Shown: one piece after another, positions 40,822 to 50,600 of the stretch | How positions within the stretch are numbered: the stretch's first letter is position 1 | Layout: the number at the start of each line of letters is the position of its first letter | Assembly (NCBI RefSeq): GCF_905201705.1 | Contig: NZ_CAJKOX010000008.1 | Coordinates: forward strand, 67,817 to 131,816 | Direction of reading: 5' to 3' | Source: an uncultured Marvinbryantia sp. | GTDB lineage: Bacteria > Bacillota > Clostridia > Lachnospirales > Lachnospiraceae | DNA: 64,000 nucleotides | Translations under genes and position numbers: made by a program | Notes under the pieces: model-generated | Database searches by the model: none | Told to the model about the DNA's origin: nothing | What the model saw: only the letters and a program-made list of their open reading frames with translations

Positions 40822-42579
40822 ATGAGAGGGAACAGAAAGTGCGCGATGATGACTGTTTTTGCAGTTGGAGCAGCAGCGGCATTGTCCTTGACGGCGAGTG
40901 CGGAGATATCACTGGAAAAGGCATATGAAGTGGCGGGGACGGGCAGATTTGTGAACGGCTCTAACCTGTTGATCATGGAGGGCAATTCCGGCTATTATCT
41001 TACCTCTATGGACGGACAGGTAAAGTCAGAGGAGATTTATAGAAGAACGACGGAAAATGAGTATGGAATGATTATTGTAAATCAAAATAACGAAGAGCTT
41101 AACAATACCGGCGCATTAAATCAGAACGGTCAGGAGATGATCCCGACAAAATATGGAGACATCAATGTGCTGAATGACGAGTGGGCGCTGGGTATTACGC
41201 TGAAGGAAGCAACTGCCGATCAGTACGATTATGAAAATCTCTGGGGTGACGAGGCTTACTACCTGATCGATACGGTGGATGTTTACCATGTGGCGGACGG
41301 AGCAGCAACCTGCCTTGCTACGCTTCCGAGAGAAAATATTATGGATGTAAAGGCATACGGTTCCTATATTAACATTCAGGATCGGGCAACCGGTACTGTG
41401 GATACCTATGATGCTTCCTTTCAGAAAGTAGCTTCGGATGTCGGGGATATTTATGCAGAGCCGGAAGCAAATGTCAAACTGGTTGTTTACCGTGAGGATG
41501 GGAAGTACGGCGTGAAGGATGCACAGGGAAATATCGTGACAGAACCGTCGTTCAGTATGATTGGAGATTTCAGGTATGGGTATGCTGAGGTGTACAGCGA
41601 CGATAAAAGAGGACTGATCGACGGGCAGGGCAATGTGGTCGTCGAGCCGGTTTACGATGATGTTGAGAGCCTGTTTTACCTGCCCTATGTCAATGAATAC
41701 GGAGCAGGCTATGGCTATAATGCAAACGGCTATTTCGCTGTGGTACAGGACGGAAAATTTGGATATATAGATAGTCAGGGAAATACGACCATGGAACCGA
41801 AATATTCAGAAAGTGCGGTAGAGGTGAACGGTGTTACGGCTATTCTGACGGATCTGGAAGGAAATGAACGGCTTCTTGCTGCGGACGGAACAGAAACAGT
41901 GGTAGAGGGATATGAGAGGATCGTCCCGCTGCAGAATGGAAGCGGCTTCTATTACAGAACAGAGGATGCCGAATATAACGAAGGTATGATCGACTGGCAT
42001 GGCAATGAGATTATTCCGTGTGAAAATGATGACATTGTGATCTCCGGCGACGGAAAATATGTGCTTGTGGATGCTGATTACAGCGACGGTATAGTTGAGA
42101 TTTATAAGCTTCCGGGTGCAGAAACAGAAGCACTGGCGGAAGAAACCACAGCGGCAGCGGAAACAGAAGCGCCGACGGAAGAGACTGCGGCGGCAGCGGA
42201 AACAGAAGCGCCGGCGCAAGAGACCGCAGCGGCAGCGGAAACAGAAGCGCCGGCGGAAGAGACCGCGGCGGCAGCGGAAACAGAAGCATCGGCGGAAGAA
42301 ACCACGGCGGCAGCGGAAACGGAAGCGCCGGCGGAAGAAACCGGAGACACAGGTTCCGCTAAAGCGCTTCTGGAGAGCGCAGCGACTCTTCTTGACAATG
42401 ACAGTGCCGAAATACGGACATCCGTAAAAATTCTTGTTCAGCAGGCTGCAGCCGCGATCGGCGACCAGAATGAAGCAGCGGTGATCTTGCTGGATAATGT
42501 GCTTGAGATGCTGGAAACAGAGGGGACAGATGCGGCAGGCATCAAAGGAGTCATTACGAGCGTGACTGCGCTGCTGTAA
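40822..42579 (+). CDS. Secreted WG-repeat protein with acidic tandem-repeat linker
   Basis: This 585-residue protein has a signal peptide (to SLTASA), about 420 residues containing WG/KWG-type repeats (EDGKYGVKDAQGNIVTEP, DDKRGLIDGQGNVVVEP, DGKFGYIDSQGNTTMEP), then six 13-residue repeats of type AETEAPAEETAAA (residues about 433-510), and a helical C-terminal 75 residues. WG repeats form beta-propeller-like or solenoid surfaces, often binding partners outside the cell. AGGAGG precedes the ATG. The promoter and leader match those of the gene at 36893, so it belongs to the same regulatory group. Confidence 0.85.
   Translation: MRGNRKCAMMTVFAVGAAAALSLTASAEISLEKAYEVAGTGRFVNGSNLLIMEGNSGYYLTSMDGQVKSEEIYRRTTENEYGMIIVNQNNEELNNTGALNQNGQEMIPTKYGDINVLNDEWALGITLKEATADQYDYENLWGDEAYYLIDTVDVYHVADGAATCLATLPRENIMDVKAYGSYINIQDRATGTVDTYDASFQKVASDVGDIYAEPEANVKLVVYREDGKYGVKDAQGNIVTEPSFSMIGDFRYGYAEVYSDDKRGLIDGQGNVVVEPVYDDVESLFYLPYVNEYGAGYGYNANGYFAVVQDGKFGYIDSQGNTTMEPKYSESAVEVNGVTAILTDLEGNERLLAADGTETVVEGYERIVPLQNGSGFYYRTEDAEYNEGMIDWHGNEIIPCENDDIVISGDGKYVLVDADYSDGIVEIYKLPGAETEALAEETTAAAETEAPTEETAAAAETEAPAQETAAAAETEAPAEETAAAAETEASAEETTAAAETEAPAEETGDTGSAKALLESAATLLDNDSAEIRTSVKILVQQAAAAIGDQNEAAVILLDNVLEMLETEGTDAAGIKGVITSVTALL
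42118..42351 (+). repeat. Six 39-bp tandem repeats inside the WG-repeat gene
   Basis: In-frame 39-bp units begin at 42118, 42157, 42196, 42235, 42274 and 42313, each encoding A-E-T-E-A-x-x-E/Q-E-T-x-A-A. The last is partly diverged. Copy number is likely to vary between strains. Confidence 0.9.
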
Positions 42580-42617
42580 AAAATGTTGCGGACGTGCGTC
42601 TGCACGCCGAACAAAAG

Positions 42618-42653
42618 AGCCGTGCAGCTTCATGTGCTGTGCACGGCTTTTTT
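42618..42653 (+). terminator. Intrinsic terminator after the WG-repeat gene
   Basis: AGCCGTGCA (42618-42626) and TGCACGGCT (42640-42648) followed by TTTTTT. Confidence 0.88.
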
Positions 42654-42699
42654 GTATCGTGAAAAGTACAAGAATTTTTATTTTTTGCGCAAGGGAAAA

Positions 42700-42728
42700 T
42701 AGACAAGTTGCCAGATTTGTGATATGAT
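42700..42728 (+). promoter_or_regulatory. Promoter of nifJ
   Basis: TAGACA (42700-42705) and TATGAT (42723-42728) are 17 bp apart. The resulting leader is about 115 nt. Confidence 0.6.
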
Positions 42729-42733
42729 AAATC

Positions 42734-42790
42734 CATATGAGAAGCTTCGGGCGCTGTCGGGCGTGCAGGGCACGGGCTTCGTGTCATATG
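42734..42790 (+). promoter_or_regulatory. Stem-loop in the nifJ leader
   Basis: CATATGA (42734-42740) pairs with TCATATG (42784-42790), with inner GAAGC/GCTTC pairing and a GC-rich apex. It starts within a few bases of the predicted transcript start, so it may protect the 5' end of this highly expressed mRNA. A second CATATG lies at 42796. Confidence 0.5.
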
Positions 42791-42849
42791 GTACACATAT
42801 GAAACAATGAATCCTTTGGGATTCAAAAAAATAAGGAGGAATATCAAAA

Positions 42850-45800
42850 ATGGCAAGAAAAATGAAAACCATGGATGGTAACCATGCTGCAGCTCATGCT
42901 TCTTATGCATACAGTGATGTGGCGGCTATCTTCCCGATCACCCCGTCATCTGTTATGGCTGAAGCTACAGACGAATGGGCAACCCAGGGCAGAAAGAACA
43001 TCTTTGGCCAGGAAGTTCAGGTTACAGAGATGCAGTCCGAGGCAGGTGCAGCAGGCGCTGTACACGGTTCCCTGTCAGCAGGTGCTCTGACAACTACCTA
43101 CACAGCTTCTCAGGGTCTTCTTCTGATGATCCCGAACCTGTACAAAATCGCTGGTGAGCAGCTTCCGGGCGTATTCAACGTATCCGCTCGTGCGATCGCA
43201 AGCCATGCGCTTTCCATCTTCGGAGATCACTCCGACGTTTACGCATGTCGTCAGACAGGTGCAGCTATGCTGTGCGAATCTTCCGTACAGGAAGTTATGG
43301 ACCTTACACCGGTTGCACACTGTGCAGCAATCAAAGGACGTATCCCGTTCATCAACTTCTTCGATGGTTTCCGTACCTCTCACGAGATCCAGAAGATCGA
43401 GACATGGGATTACGAAGATCTGAAAGATATGGTAGATATGGATGCAGTTGATGCATTCAGAAAACATGCGCTGAATCCGAATCATCCGTGCCAGAGAGGT
43501 TCTGCACAGAACCCGGATATCTTCTTCCAGGCAAGAGAAGCATGTAACCCGTACTATGATGCTATGCCGGCAATCGTACAGGAATACATGGATAAAGTAA
43601 ACGCTAAGATCGGCACAAACTACAAGCTGTTCAACTACTACGGCGCAGAGGATGCTGAAAAAGTTATCGTAGCAATGGGTTCCGTATGTGATACCATCGA
43701 AGAGACCATCGACTACCTGATGGCAGCAGGCGAGAAGGTCGGCGTTGTAAAGGTTCGTCTTTACAGACCGTTCAGCGCAGAGGCTCTGATCGCAGCTATC
43801 CCGGAGACCGTGAAGCAGATCACCGTTCTCGACAGAACAAAAGAGCCGGGCGCTATGGGCGAGCCGCTGTTCCTGGATGTTGTTGCAGCTCTGAAGGGAT
43901 CTAAATTCGATTCTGTTCCGGTATTCACAGGACGTTATGGCCTTGGTTCCAAGGATACCACACCGGCACAGATCGTTGCAGTATACAACAATACAACAAA
44001 ACAGAAATTCACCCTTGGTATCGTAGATGATGTTACCAACCTGTCTCTGGAACTGGGCGCTCCGCTCGTTACCACACCGGAAGGAACCATCAACTGCAAA
44101 TTCTGGGGTCTGGGCGCAGACGGTACCGTAGGTGCTAATAAGAACTCCATCAAGATCATCGGCGACAACACCGATATGTACGCACAGGCTTACTTCGATT
44201 ATGACTCCAAGAAGTCCGGCGGTGTTACCATGTCTCACCTTCGTTTTGGTAAGAAGCCGATTAAATCTACCTACCTTATTCATAAGGCAAACTTCGTTGC
44301 ATGCCACAATCCGTCCTATGTACGCAAGTACAACATGGTACAGGAGCTGGTAGACGGCGGTACATTCCTTCTGAACTGCCCGTGGGATATGGAAGGTATC
44401 GAGAAGCATCTTCCGGGACAGGTTAAGAGCTTTATCGCAAACCACAACATCAAATTCTATGTAATTGATGGTATTAAGATCGGTAAGGAGATTGGTCTTG
44501 GACAGCGTATCAACACTGTTCTGCAGTCCGCATTCTTCAAACTGGCGAACATCATTCCGGAGGAGCAGGCGATCGACCTTATGAAGGCTGCTGCAAAGGC
44601 TACCTACGGACGTAAGGGTGACGCGATCGTTCAGATGAACTATGACGCAATCGACGCCGGCGCAAAGCAGGTTGTTGAAATCACCGTTCCGGAAAGCTGG
44701 AAGGATGCTGCAGAGGAAGATATCATCGCAAAGGATGTTACCGGAAAGAGACAGGATGTTGTTGATTTCGTAAATACCGTACAGCACGCTGTAAACGCAC
44801 AGGAAGGAAACAATCTGCCGGTATCTGCATTCAAGGATTATGTGGATGGTTCCACACCGTCCGGCGCTGCTGCATTCGAGAAGCGCGGCATCGCAGTAGA
44901 TATCCCGGTTTGGAATCCGGAAAACTGTATCCAGTGTAACAGATGTTCTTATGTCTGCCCGCACGCTGTTATCCGTCCGATCGCTCTAACAGAAGAGGAA
45001 GCGGCTGCAGCTCCGGAAGGAATGAAGACTCTGCCGATGACCGGTATGGCTGGCTACAAGTTCGCTATGGTAGTATCCGCTTACGACTGTACCGGATGCG
45101 GTTCCTGCGCAAATGTCTGCCCGGGCAAGAAGGGTGCAAAGGCGCTCACCATGGAAAACATGGAAGCAAACGCAGCAAGCCAGAAGTACTTCGACTACGG
45201 CGTAGAGCTGCCGATCAAGACAGATGTTGTAGAGAAATTCAAAGAAAATACCGTAAAAGGTTCTCAGTTCAAACAGCCGCTGCTTGAGTTCTCAGGCGCA
45301 TGCGCAGGCTGTGGCGAGACACCGTACGCAAAACTGATCACCCAGCTGTTCGGTGACAGAATGTATGTTGCAAACGCAACAGGATGCTCCTCTATCTGGG
45401 GTAACTCTTCACCGTCCACACCGTACACTGTAAACGCTAAGGGACAGGGCCCGGCATGGTCCAACTCTCTGTTCGAGGATAACGCAGAGTTCGGTTATGG
45501 TATGCTGCTGGCTCAGAAAGCGCTCCGTGACGGTCTGAAAGTAAAGGTACAGGCTCTGCTTGACTGCGACTGCTGCGGCGAAGACGTAAAGGCTGCTGCA
45601 CAGGAATGGCTGGATACCTTCAGCGTAGGCGGCGCAAACAGCGTAGCTACTGACAAGCTTGTTGCAGCATGCGAGGCATGCGGATGCGACGACTGCCAGG
45701 AGGTTCTGAAGAACAAAGACTTCCTCGCTAAGAAATCTCAGTGGATCTTCGGCGGCGACGGATGGGCATACGATATCGGATTCGGCGGCGTTGACCACGT

Positions 45801-46389
45801 TCTTGCAAGCGGCATGGACATCAACGTAATGGTATTCGATACCGAGGTTTACTCCAACACAGGCGGACAGGCTTCCAAGGCTACACAGCCGGGTGCTATC
45901 GCACAGTTCGCTGCTGCAGGTAAAGAAGTGAAGAAGAAAGATATGGCTTCCATCGCTATGTCCTACGGCTATGTATACGTAGCACAGATCGCTATGGGTG
46001 CTGATTACAACCAGACCGTTAAGGCTCTTGCAGAGGCAGAGGCTTATCCGGGACCGTCACTGATCATCGCTTACGCTCCGTGTATCAACCATGGTATCAA
46101 GAAGGGCATGAGCAAGGCTCAGACCGAGGAAGAGCTGGCTGTAAAGACTGGTTACTGGCATCTGTTCCGCTTCAATCCGCAGGCGGAGAACAAGTTCACC
46201 CTGGATTCCAAGGCTCCGGACTACACCGGATACGAAGAGTTCCTCAACGGCGAGGTACGTTACAATTCTCTGAAGCGTGCTAATCCGGAAAGAGCTGCAA
46301 GACTCTTCGCAAAGAACCAGAAGTGCAACGAAGAAAGATATGCATATCTGAACAAACTGGTTGGGCTGCACGCAGCAGACAAAGAGTAA
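42850..46389 (+). CDS. nifJ: Pyruvate:ferredoxin (flavodoxin) oxidoreductase, fused single chain
   Basis: This 1179-residue enzyme oxidises pyruvate to acetyl-CoA and CO2 and reduces ferredoxin, the main pyruvate-breaking step in anaerobes. Domain order: pyruvate-binding N-terminal domain (AAHASYAYSDVAAIFPITPS), transketolase-C-like and gamma domains, two 4Fe-4S motifs (CIQCNRCSYVCPH and CTGCGSCANVCPG, about residues 697-760), then the thiamine-diphosphate domain (CAGCGETPYAKL; GCSSIWGNSSPSTPYT; DGWAYDIGFGGVDHVLASG). Length is usual for the fused form. AAGGAGG precedes the ATG. Codon use is strongly biased and differs from its neighbours, consistent with high expression. Confidence 0.98.
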   Translation: MARKMKTMDGNHAAAHASYAYSDVAAIFPITPSSVMAEATDEWATQGRKNIFGQEVQVTEMQSEAGAAGAVHGSLSAGALTTTYTASQGLLLMIPNLYKIAGEQLPGVFNVSARAIASHALSIFGDHSDVYACRQTGAAMLCESSVQEVMDLTPVAHCAAIKGRIPFINFFDGFRTSHEIQKIETWDYEDLKDMVDMDAVDAFRKHALNPNHPCQRGSAQNPDIFFQAREACNPYYDAMPAIVQEYMDKVNAKIGTNYKLFNYYGAEDAEKVIVAMGSVCDTIEETIDYLMAAGEKVGVVKVRLYRPFSAEALIAAIPETVKQITVLDRTKEPGAMGEPLFLDVVAALKGSKFDSVPVFTGRYGLGSKDTTPAQIVAVYNNTTKQKFTLGIVDDVTNLSLELGAPLVTTPEGTINCKFWGLGADGTVGANKNSIKIIGDNTDMYAQAYFDYDSKKSGGVTMSHLRFGKKPIKSTYLIHKANFVACHNPSYVRKYNMVQELVDGGTFLLNCPWDMEGIEKHLPGQVKSFIANHNIKFYVIDGIKIGKEIGLGQRINTVLQSAFFKLANIIPEEQAIDLMKAAAKATYGRKGDAIVQMNYDAIDAGAKQVVEITVPESWKDAAEEDIIAKDVTGKRQDVVDFVNTVQHAVNAQEGNNLPVSAFKDYVDGSTPSGAAAFEKRGIAVDIPVWNPENCIQCNRCSYVCPHAVIRPIALTEEEAAAAPEGMKTLPMTGMAGYKFAMVVSAYDCTGCGSCANVCPGKKGAKALTMENMEANAASQKYFDYGVELPIKTDVVEKFKENTVKGSQFKQPLLEFSGACAGCGETPYAKLITQLFGDRMYVANATGCSSIWGNSSPSTPYTVNAKGQGPAWSNSLFEDNAEFGYGMLLAQKALRDGLKVKVQALLDCDCCGEDVKAAAQEWLDTFSVGGANSVATDKLVAACEACGCDDCQEVLKNKDFLAKKSQWIFGGDGWAYDIGFGGVDHVLASGMDINVMVFDTEVYSNTGGQASKATQPGAIAQFAAAGKEVKKKDMASIAMSYGYVYVAQIAMGADYNQTVKALAEAEAYPGPSLIIAYAPCINHGIKKGMSKAQTEEELAVKTGYWHLFRFNPQAENKFTLDSKAPDYTGYEEFLNGEVRYNSLKRANPERAARLFAKNQKCNEERYAYLNKLVGLHAADKE

Positions 46390-46406
46390 ATTTAGATAAT
46401 TTACGG

Positions 46407-46436
46407 GGACCGGCGCATATGCGCCGGTCCTTTTTT
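46407..46436 (+). terminator. Intrinsic terminator of nifJ
   Basis: GGACCGGCGC (46407-46416) and GCGCCGGTCC (46421-46430) form a perfect 10-bp stem with a 4-base loop, followed by six Ts. Confidence 0.95.
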
Positions 46437-46508
46437 GCGGTTGCCGTACATCCAAAGGAAGCTGCCTGGCGGATTCACTGAAAAATTTTCTGTGCAAATT
46501 CCACACGA

Positions 46509-46579
46509 AAAAACGTCTGCGGGACGTTTTTGTCGTATGCGTAGCAACAAAAAAAGCTGACAACAGACGTCAGCTTTTT
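46509..46579. terminator. Two bidirectional hairpins at the end of the small membrane protein gene
   Basis: AAAAACGTC/GACGTTTTT (46509-46531) and AAAAAGCTGAC/GTCAGCTTTTT (46551-46579) are both symmetrical with A- and T-runs, so both can terminate minus-strand transcription from the gene at 47046 and back up nifJ termination. Confidence 0.8.
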
Positions 46580-46611
46580 CTGCATATTTTTAGGATGTTA
46601 TTTGGCGTTTG

Positions 46612-47046
46612 TTAAGCTGCCTTCGGCTTCGCTTCTTTTGTCTTCTTCATATACAGAGAGATCTCTGAAAACAGGAAGCTGAGTACCAGGAGCGCCGCAC
46701 AGATGTAAATCTCGTTCATGTGCTGGAACGGCTCGATTCCGTAAATGGTATCGGAGATCGGCCAGATCATCATGCGGATGAACATCAGAAATGCGATGCC
46801 GCTGCCTGCGCAGAGCACTACCGGAGCGTATGCCGCGATCTTATTGATCAGCAGCATCACGATAGCGACGCCTGCGGTGATACCAAGAAGAAGGCAGATG
46901 TTTGAATCATAAATTTTTTCCTTGTATGTGATAGAACTGAATTTTGTCCCGTACATAAAAGCGGATACAGCGCAAAGAACCGCGGCGATAATGCCGACAT
47001 AAAAGCCGAGCGCTTTTTTTACGGGGGCTTTTTGTGTGTTTGTCAT
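46612..47046 (-). CDS. Small four-helix membrane protein of unknown function
   Basis: This 144-residue protein has four hydrophobic helices (about 14-34, 52-72, 75-95 and 113-132) with a short basic tail (KKTKEAKPKAA). No family motif is recognised. GAAAGGAG precedes the ATG on the minus strand. It faces away from the GH3 operon whose first protein is membrane-anchored, and may be functionally tied to it, but only position supports this. The gap from 47047 to 47336 holds a GC-rich palindrome (GGCGCGC-T-GCGCGCC near 47108) and no gene I can support. Confidence 0.75.
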   Translation of the reverse strand: MTNTQKAPVKKALGFYVGIIAAVLCAVSAFMYGTKFSSITYKEKIYDSNICLLLGITAGVAIVMLLINKIAAYAPVVLCAGSGIAFLMFIRMMIWPISDTIYGIEPFQHMNEIYICAALLVLSFLFSEISLYMKKTKEAKPKAA

Positions 47047-47336
47047 AAGAAAACTCCTTTCCCTCTCGATTCTTAGATTAGGAATACAGCTTAAAAGAGA
47101 GCAGCGGGCGCGCTGCGCGCCGGTGTACGGACAGGCGAACGTGCTTCTTTTAAATTTTTCATGCGCGTCTCAGAATTTGTCCGCAGCCGTCCGAAAACCG
47201 CATTTTCCGGATACCGTGCAGAAAAATCCGCAGAAAACTCACGCATATCGTCAAAAACAATTATGACATGGAATAGGATTTCTGTCAAATTGCCGGAAAA
47301 TGAATAAACGGTTTCGGAAAATACATTTTTGGCATT

Positions 47337-47485
47337 TTACGACTCAATAAAAAGAATCCACGACAAAAATAATGGTTCGTGTGAGGAAAAAGAACGCGAA
47401 TGAATAGGATGTCACATTGCGGCGCGTCGGGAATCGTACACGACAGGAGATAAGACTTCCCAAAAACAGAAAAAATGCCTATAAT
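47337..47485 (+). promoter_or_regulatory. Phased box array and promoter of the GH3-GH2-symporter operon
   Basis: TTACGAC at 47337, CCACGAC at 47358, TTGCGG at 47417 and CACGACA near 47439 precede TTCCCA (47457-47462) and TATAAT (47480-47485, 17-bp spacer). Offsets of the first, second and TTGCG boxes from the -10 (143, 122 and 63 bp) match those upstream of the three genes at 57719, 60334 and 63242. The transcript would carry a leader of about 180 nt. Confidence 0.55.
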
Positions 47486-47671
47486 AAGGACAACTATATG
47501 TATTTGTTTTGTATAAAAATACCCTGCGTCAATCGCGCATCTGAATCCGGTGTGGTGCAAAAAAGACGAAGGTTATGCAAAACAGCGCGCAGCTTCCCCG
47601 CATGGAGGCCGTGCAGATACGGAGTTAAGGTTAAGTCACACACAATTTTCAAGAAAGAGAGGAGACTGCAT

Positions 47672-50600
47672 ATGAGGTCCTCAAAGAAAAGAACGCTCAA
47701 GAAGGTTTTAACGAACATCTTTGTTGTTTTGCTGGTGCTCGTGTATTTCGGCAGCTCGGTCGCAAGCGAGTTTACCGGACAGATCAATTCTTTCCTGGGT
47801 ATTTCTACATCCAAAATGGTCAAAAAGGATGGAAGTCCTGTTGACGAAAATGATTATGCAAGATACTATGACAGCGAATTTACATCGGTTGCCGACTTAA
47901 AGGCTGCCGGACTTGCAAAGGTACGTGAGGTGGAAGGCGAGGGCGCCGTTCTGCTGAAAAACGATAATAACACACTGCCGCTGCAGGGAACAGACGTATC
48001 CCTCTTTGGTGCAACGGCAATCTCCCCGGTATACGGCGGTACCGGCTCCGGCGCGGTATCCTCCGCGGACGCTCCTTCCTATAAGGACGTCATGGAAGAG
48101 GGCGGCTTTACGGTCGTGAACAGCGACCTGCTCGACTGGTACCTGGAGGAGGAATACGGACGCGATTTTGATGATGGAAACATCAACGAGGCTTCCTGGA
48201 AAAGCATCAATAAGTCTGACGCTGCAAGCAGCTTCGGCAACGGCGAGACCGCGATCTTTGTGGTTGGCCGTGTGGGCGGCGAGGCAAACGACCTCAAGAG
48301 CGTAAACCACGACGACGGCAAAAACGGCGATTATCTGACTTTAAACAAAAACGAGCGCTCCATTCTGGAAGGGCTGAAGGAGCTGAAGGATGCAGGCGAT
48401 ATTTCCTCTATTGTTGTGCTGATCAACAGCGCAAACCCGATTTCCGCGGAGTTCATCAACGAAGAGGATTACGGCGTTGACGCGGCGCTGTGGATCGGTT
48501 CTGTCGGACAGACCGGTCTTTATGCGGTGGCTGATATCCTCTCCGGCTCGGTGAATCCGTCCGGTTCGCTCCCGGATACCTGGTGGGTGGACAACCTGCT
48601 TGACCCGGCGATGGCAAACTTCGGAAGCTACACCTATGAAGGCTCTGACGGTTACGATTTTGGTTCCCACGGACGTGTATACAATATGTATGTTGTATAT
48701 CAGGAGGGCATTTATGTCGGCTATCGCTACACCGAGACGCGTTATGAGGACGTAGTGCTTGGCACGGAGAATGTTGGCGACTACGAGTATGACGAGGTTG
48801 TGGCATATCCGTTCGGCTACGGTTTAAGCTACACCGAATTTGAAATGTCCGATATGGAAGTGACGAAGAGCGGCGAAGGTCAGGAGACGACCTACACGAT
48901 CAATGTCAACGTGACGAACACCGGCGACGTGGCTGGTAAGAAGGCAGTGCAGATCTATGCGCAGAAGCCGTACACCGACTACGACAAAGAAAACCAGATT
49001 GAAAAGGCGGCGGTAGAGCTGGTTGGCTACGGCAAGACGCAGATGCTCGAACCGGGCGCAAGCGAGACCGTTACCGTAGAGGTGCCGGAGTACTTCCTTA
49101 CCTCTTATGACGCATACGGCACCGGCGTTTACATTCTGGACGAAGGGAAGTATTACTTCACGGCGGCGGACAACTCCCATGCTGCGGCAAACAACATTCT
49201 TGCTGCAAAGGGCAAAAAGGTATCCGACGGCATGACAGAGGATGGCAATGCGGACATGGTTTACGATGTAGACTATGATTTCGACAGCGAGACCTATGCG
49301 ACGGCATACGGCACCGGCAACGAAGTGACCAGCCTGTTTGCGGACGCGGATATCAACCGCTACGAGGGCAGAGGCGACAACTCCGTTACCTATATTACCC
49401 GCAGCGACTGGGAGGGCACGACCATGATGTTCACCCCGGACGATGACGAGGGATGGAATACGAACTATGTGAAACTGACGATGACGGATCAGATCGCAGC
49501 GGACGTTGTGCTTGACGATGCGGATATCCCGGAGAACGACGGAAACTGGCCGACGATGGGTTCCACGGAGACAGAGTACCAGTTAATCGACATGCTGCAG
49601 GACGATGCGGGCAATCCGATCCCGTACAGCGATGCGAAGTGGGAGGAATTCCTCGACCAGCTCACCTACAGCCAGCTCAGCAAGCTGTGCGCGGTTGGTC
49701 TTCGTATGACGGTTGCGGTACAGGAAATCGGCAAACCGGAAACGCTCGACCACAACGGACCGAGCGGTGTGACACAGGCATACAGCATCGGACCGAATGG
49801 TTATGCAACACAGACGAATGACCCGGATAAGGATCAGACGGGTACCTGCTATCCGTGCAACGGTATCATCGCGGCAACCTTCAACGACCAGCTTGTAGAG
49901 GAAGTCGGTACGCTGATCGGCGAGGACGCTATGTGGGCAGGCTATGCAGGCTTCTACGGCACTGGCCTTAATATCCACCGCACACCGTACGCGGGACGTG
50001 TATTTGAGTATTATTCTGAGGACGGTATCCTCACCGGTCTGATCGCAGGCGTGGAGACGGCGGCGATCCAGGCAAAGGGCGTATATGTTTACAACAAGCA
50101 TTTCGTTCTGAATGATCAGGAGGAACAGAGACAGGGTATCGGTACCTGGTGCAATGAGCAGGCGCTGCGTGAGCTTTACTTAAGAGCATTCGAGCTTCCG
50201 ATCGTAAATTCGGATGCGAAGTGTGTGATGACGGCGTTCAACCGTCTCGGCGCAATGTGGTCCGGCGCAATGTACAACCTGCAGACGGCATGGCTGCGCG
50301 GTGAGGCCGGTATGACTGGTTTCGCAGTAACCGATATGTACGACGGCAGCTACATGTCCAAGCCGCACGAGGTTCTGGCAGGAAATGATATCCCGGACAA
50401 CTATCCGGGCGTGAGCGGAACGAATGTGGAGGGCGCAGCGAGCGACCTTGGCTTTGAATTTGCAGACTATGCTCCGGGAGCTTCCAAGGAGAACGCACAG
50501 ATCGCACAGGCGATGAGAGAATCTGCACACCGCATTTTGTACACGGTAGTACATTCCCGCGGTATGGACGGCATCAGCGCGGATACGATGATCGTGCATG

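Noticed and set aside
42011..42427. Open frames on both strands across the 39-bp repeats of the WG-repeat gene
   Set aside because: They are low-complexity shadows created by the repeat itself (arginine/lysine-rich or serine/alanine-rich), with no start signals.
43075..44964. 629-codon open frame on the minus strand opposite nifJ
   Set aside because: Same cause: nifJ uses strongly biased codons. The reverse product is cysteine- and valine-rich without domain pattern, and the nifJ frame is certain.
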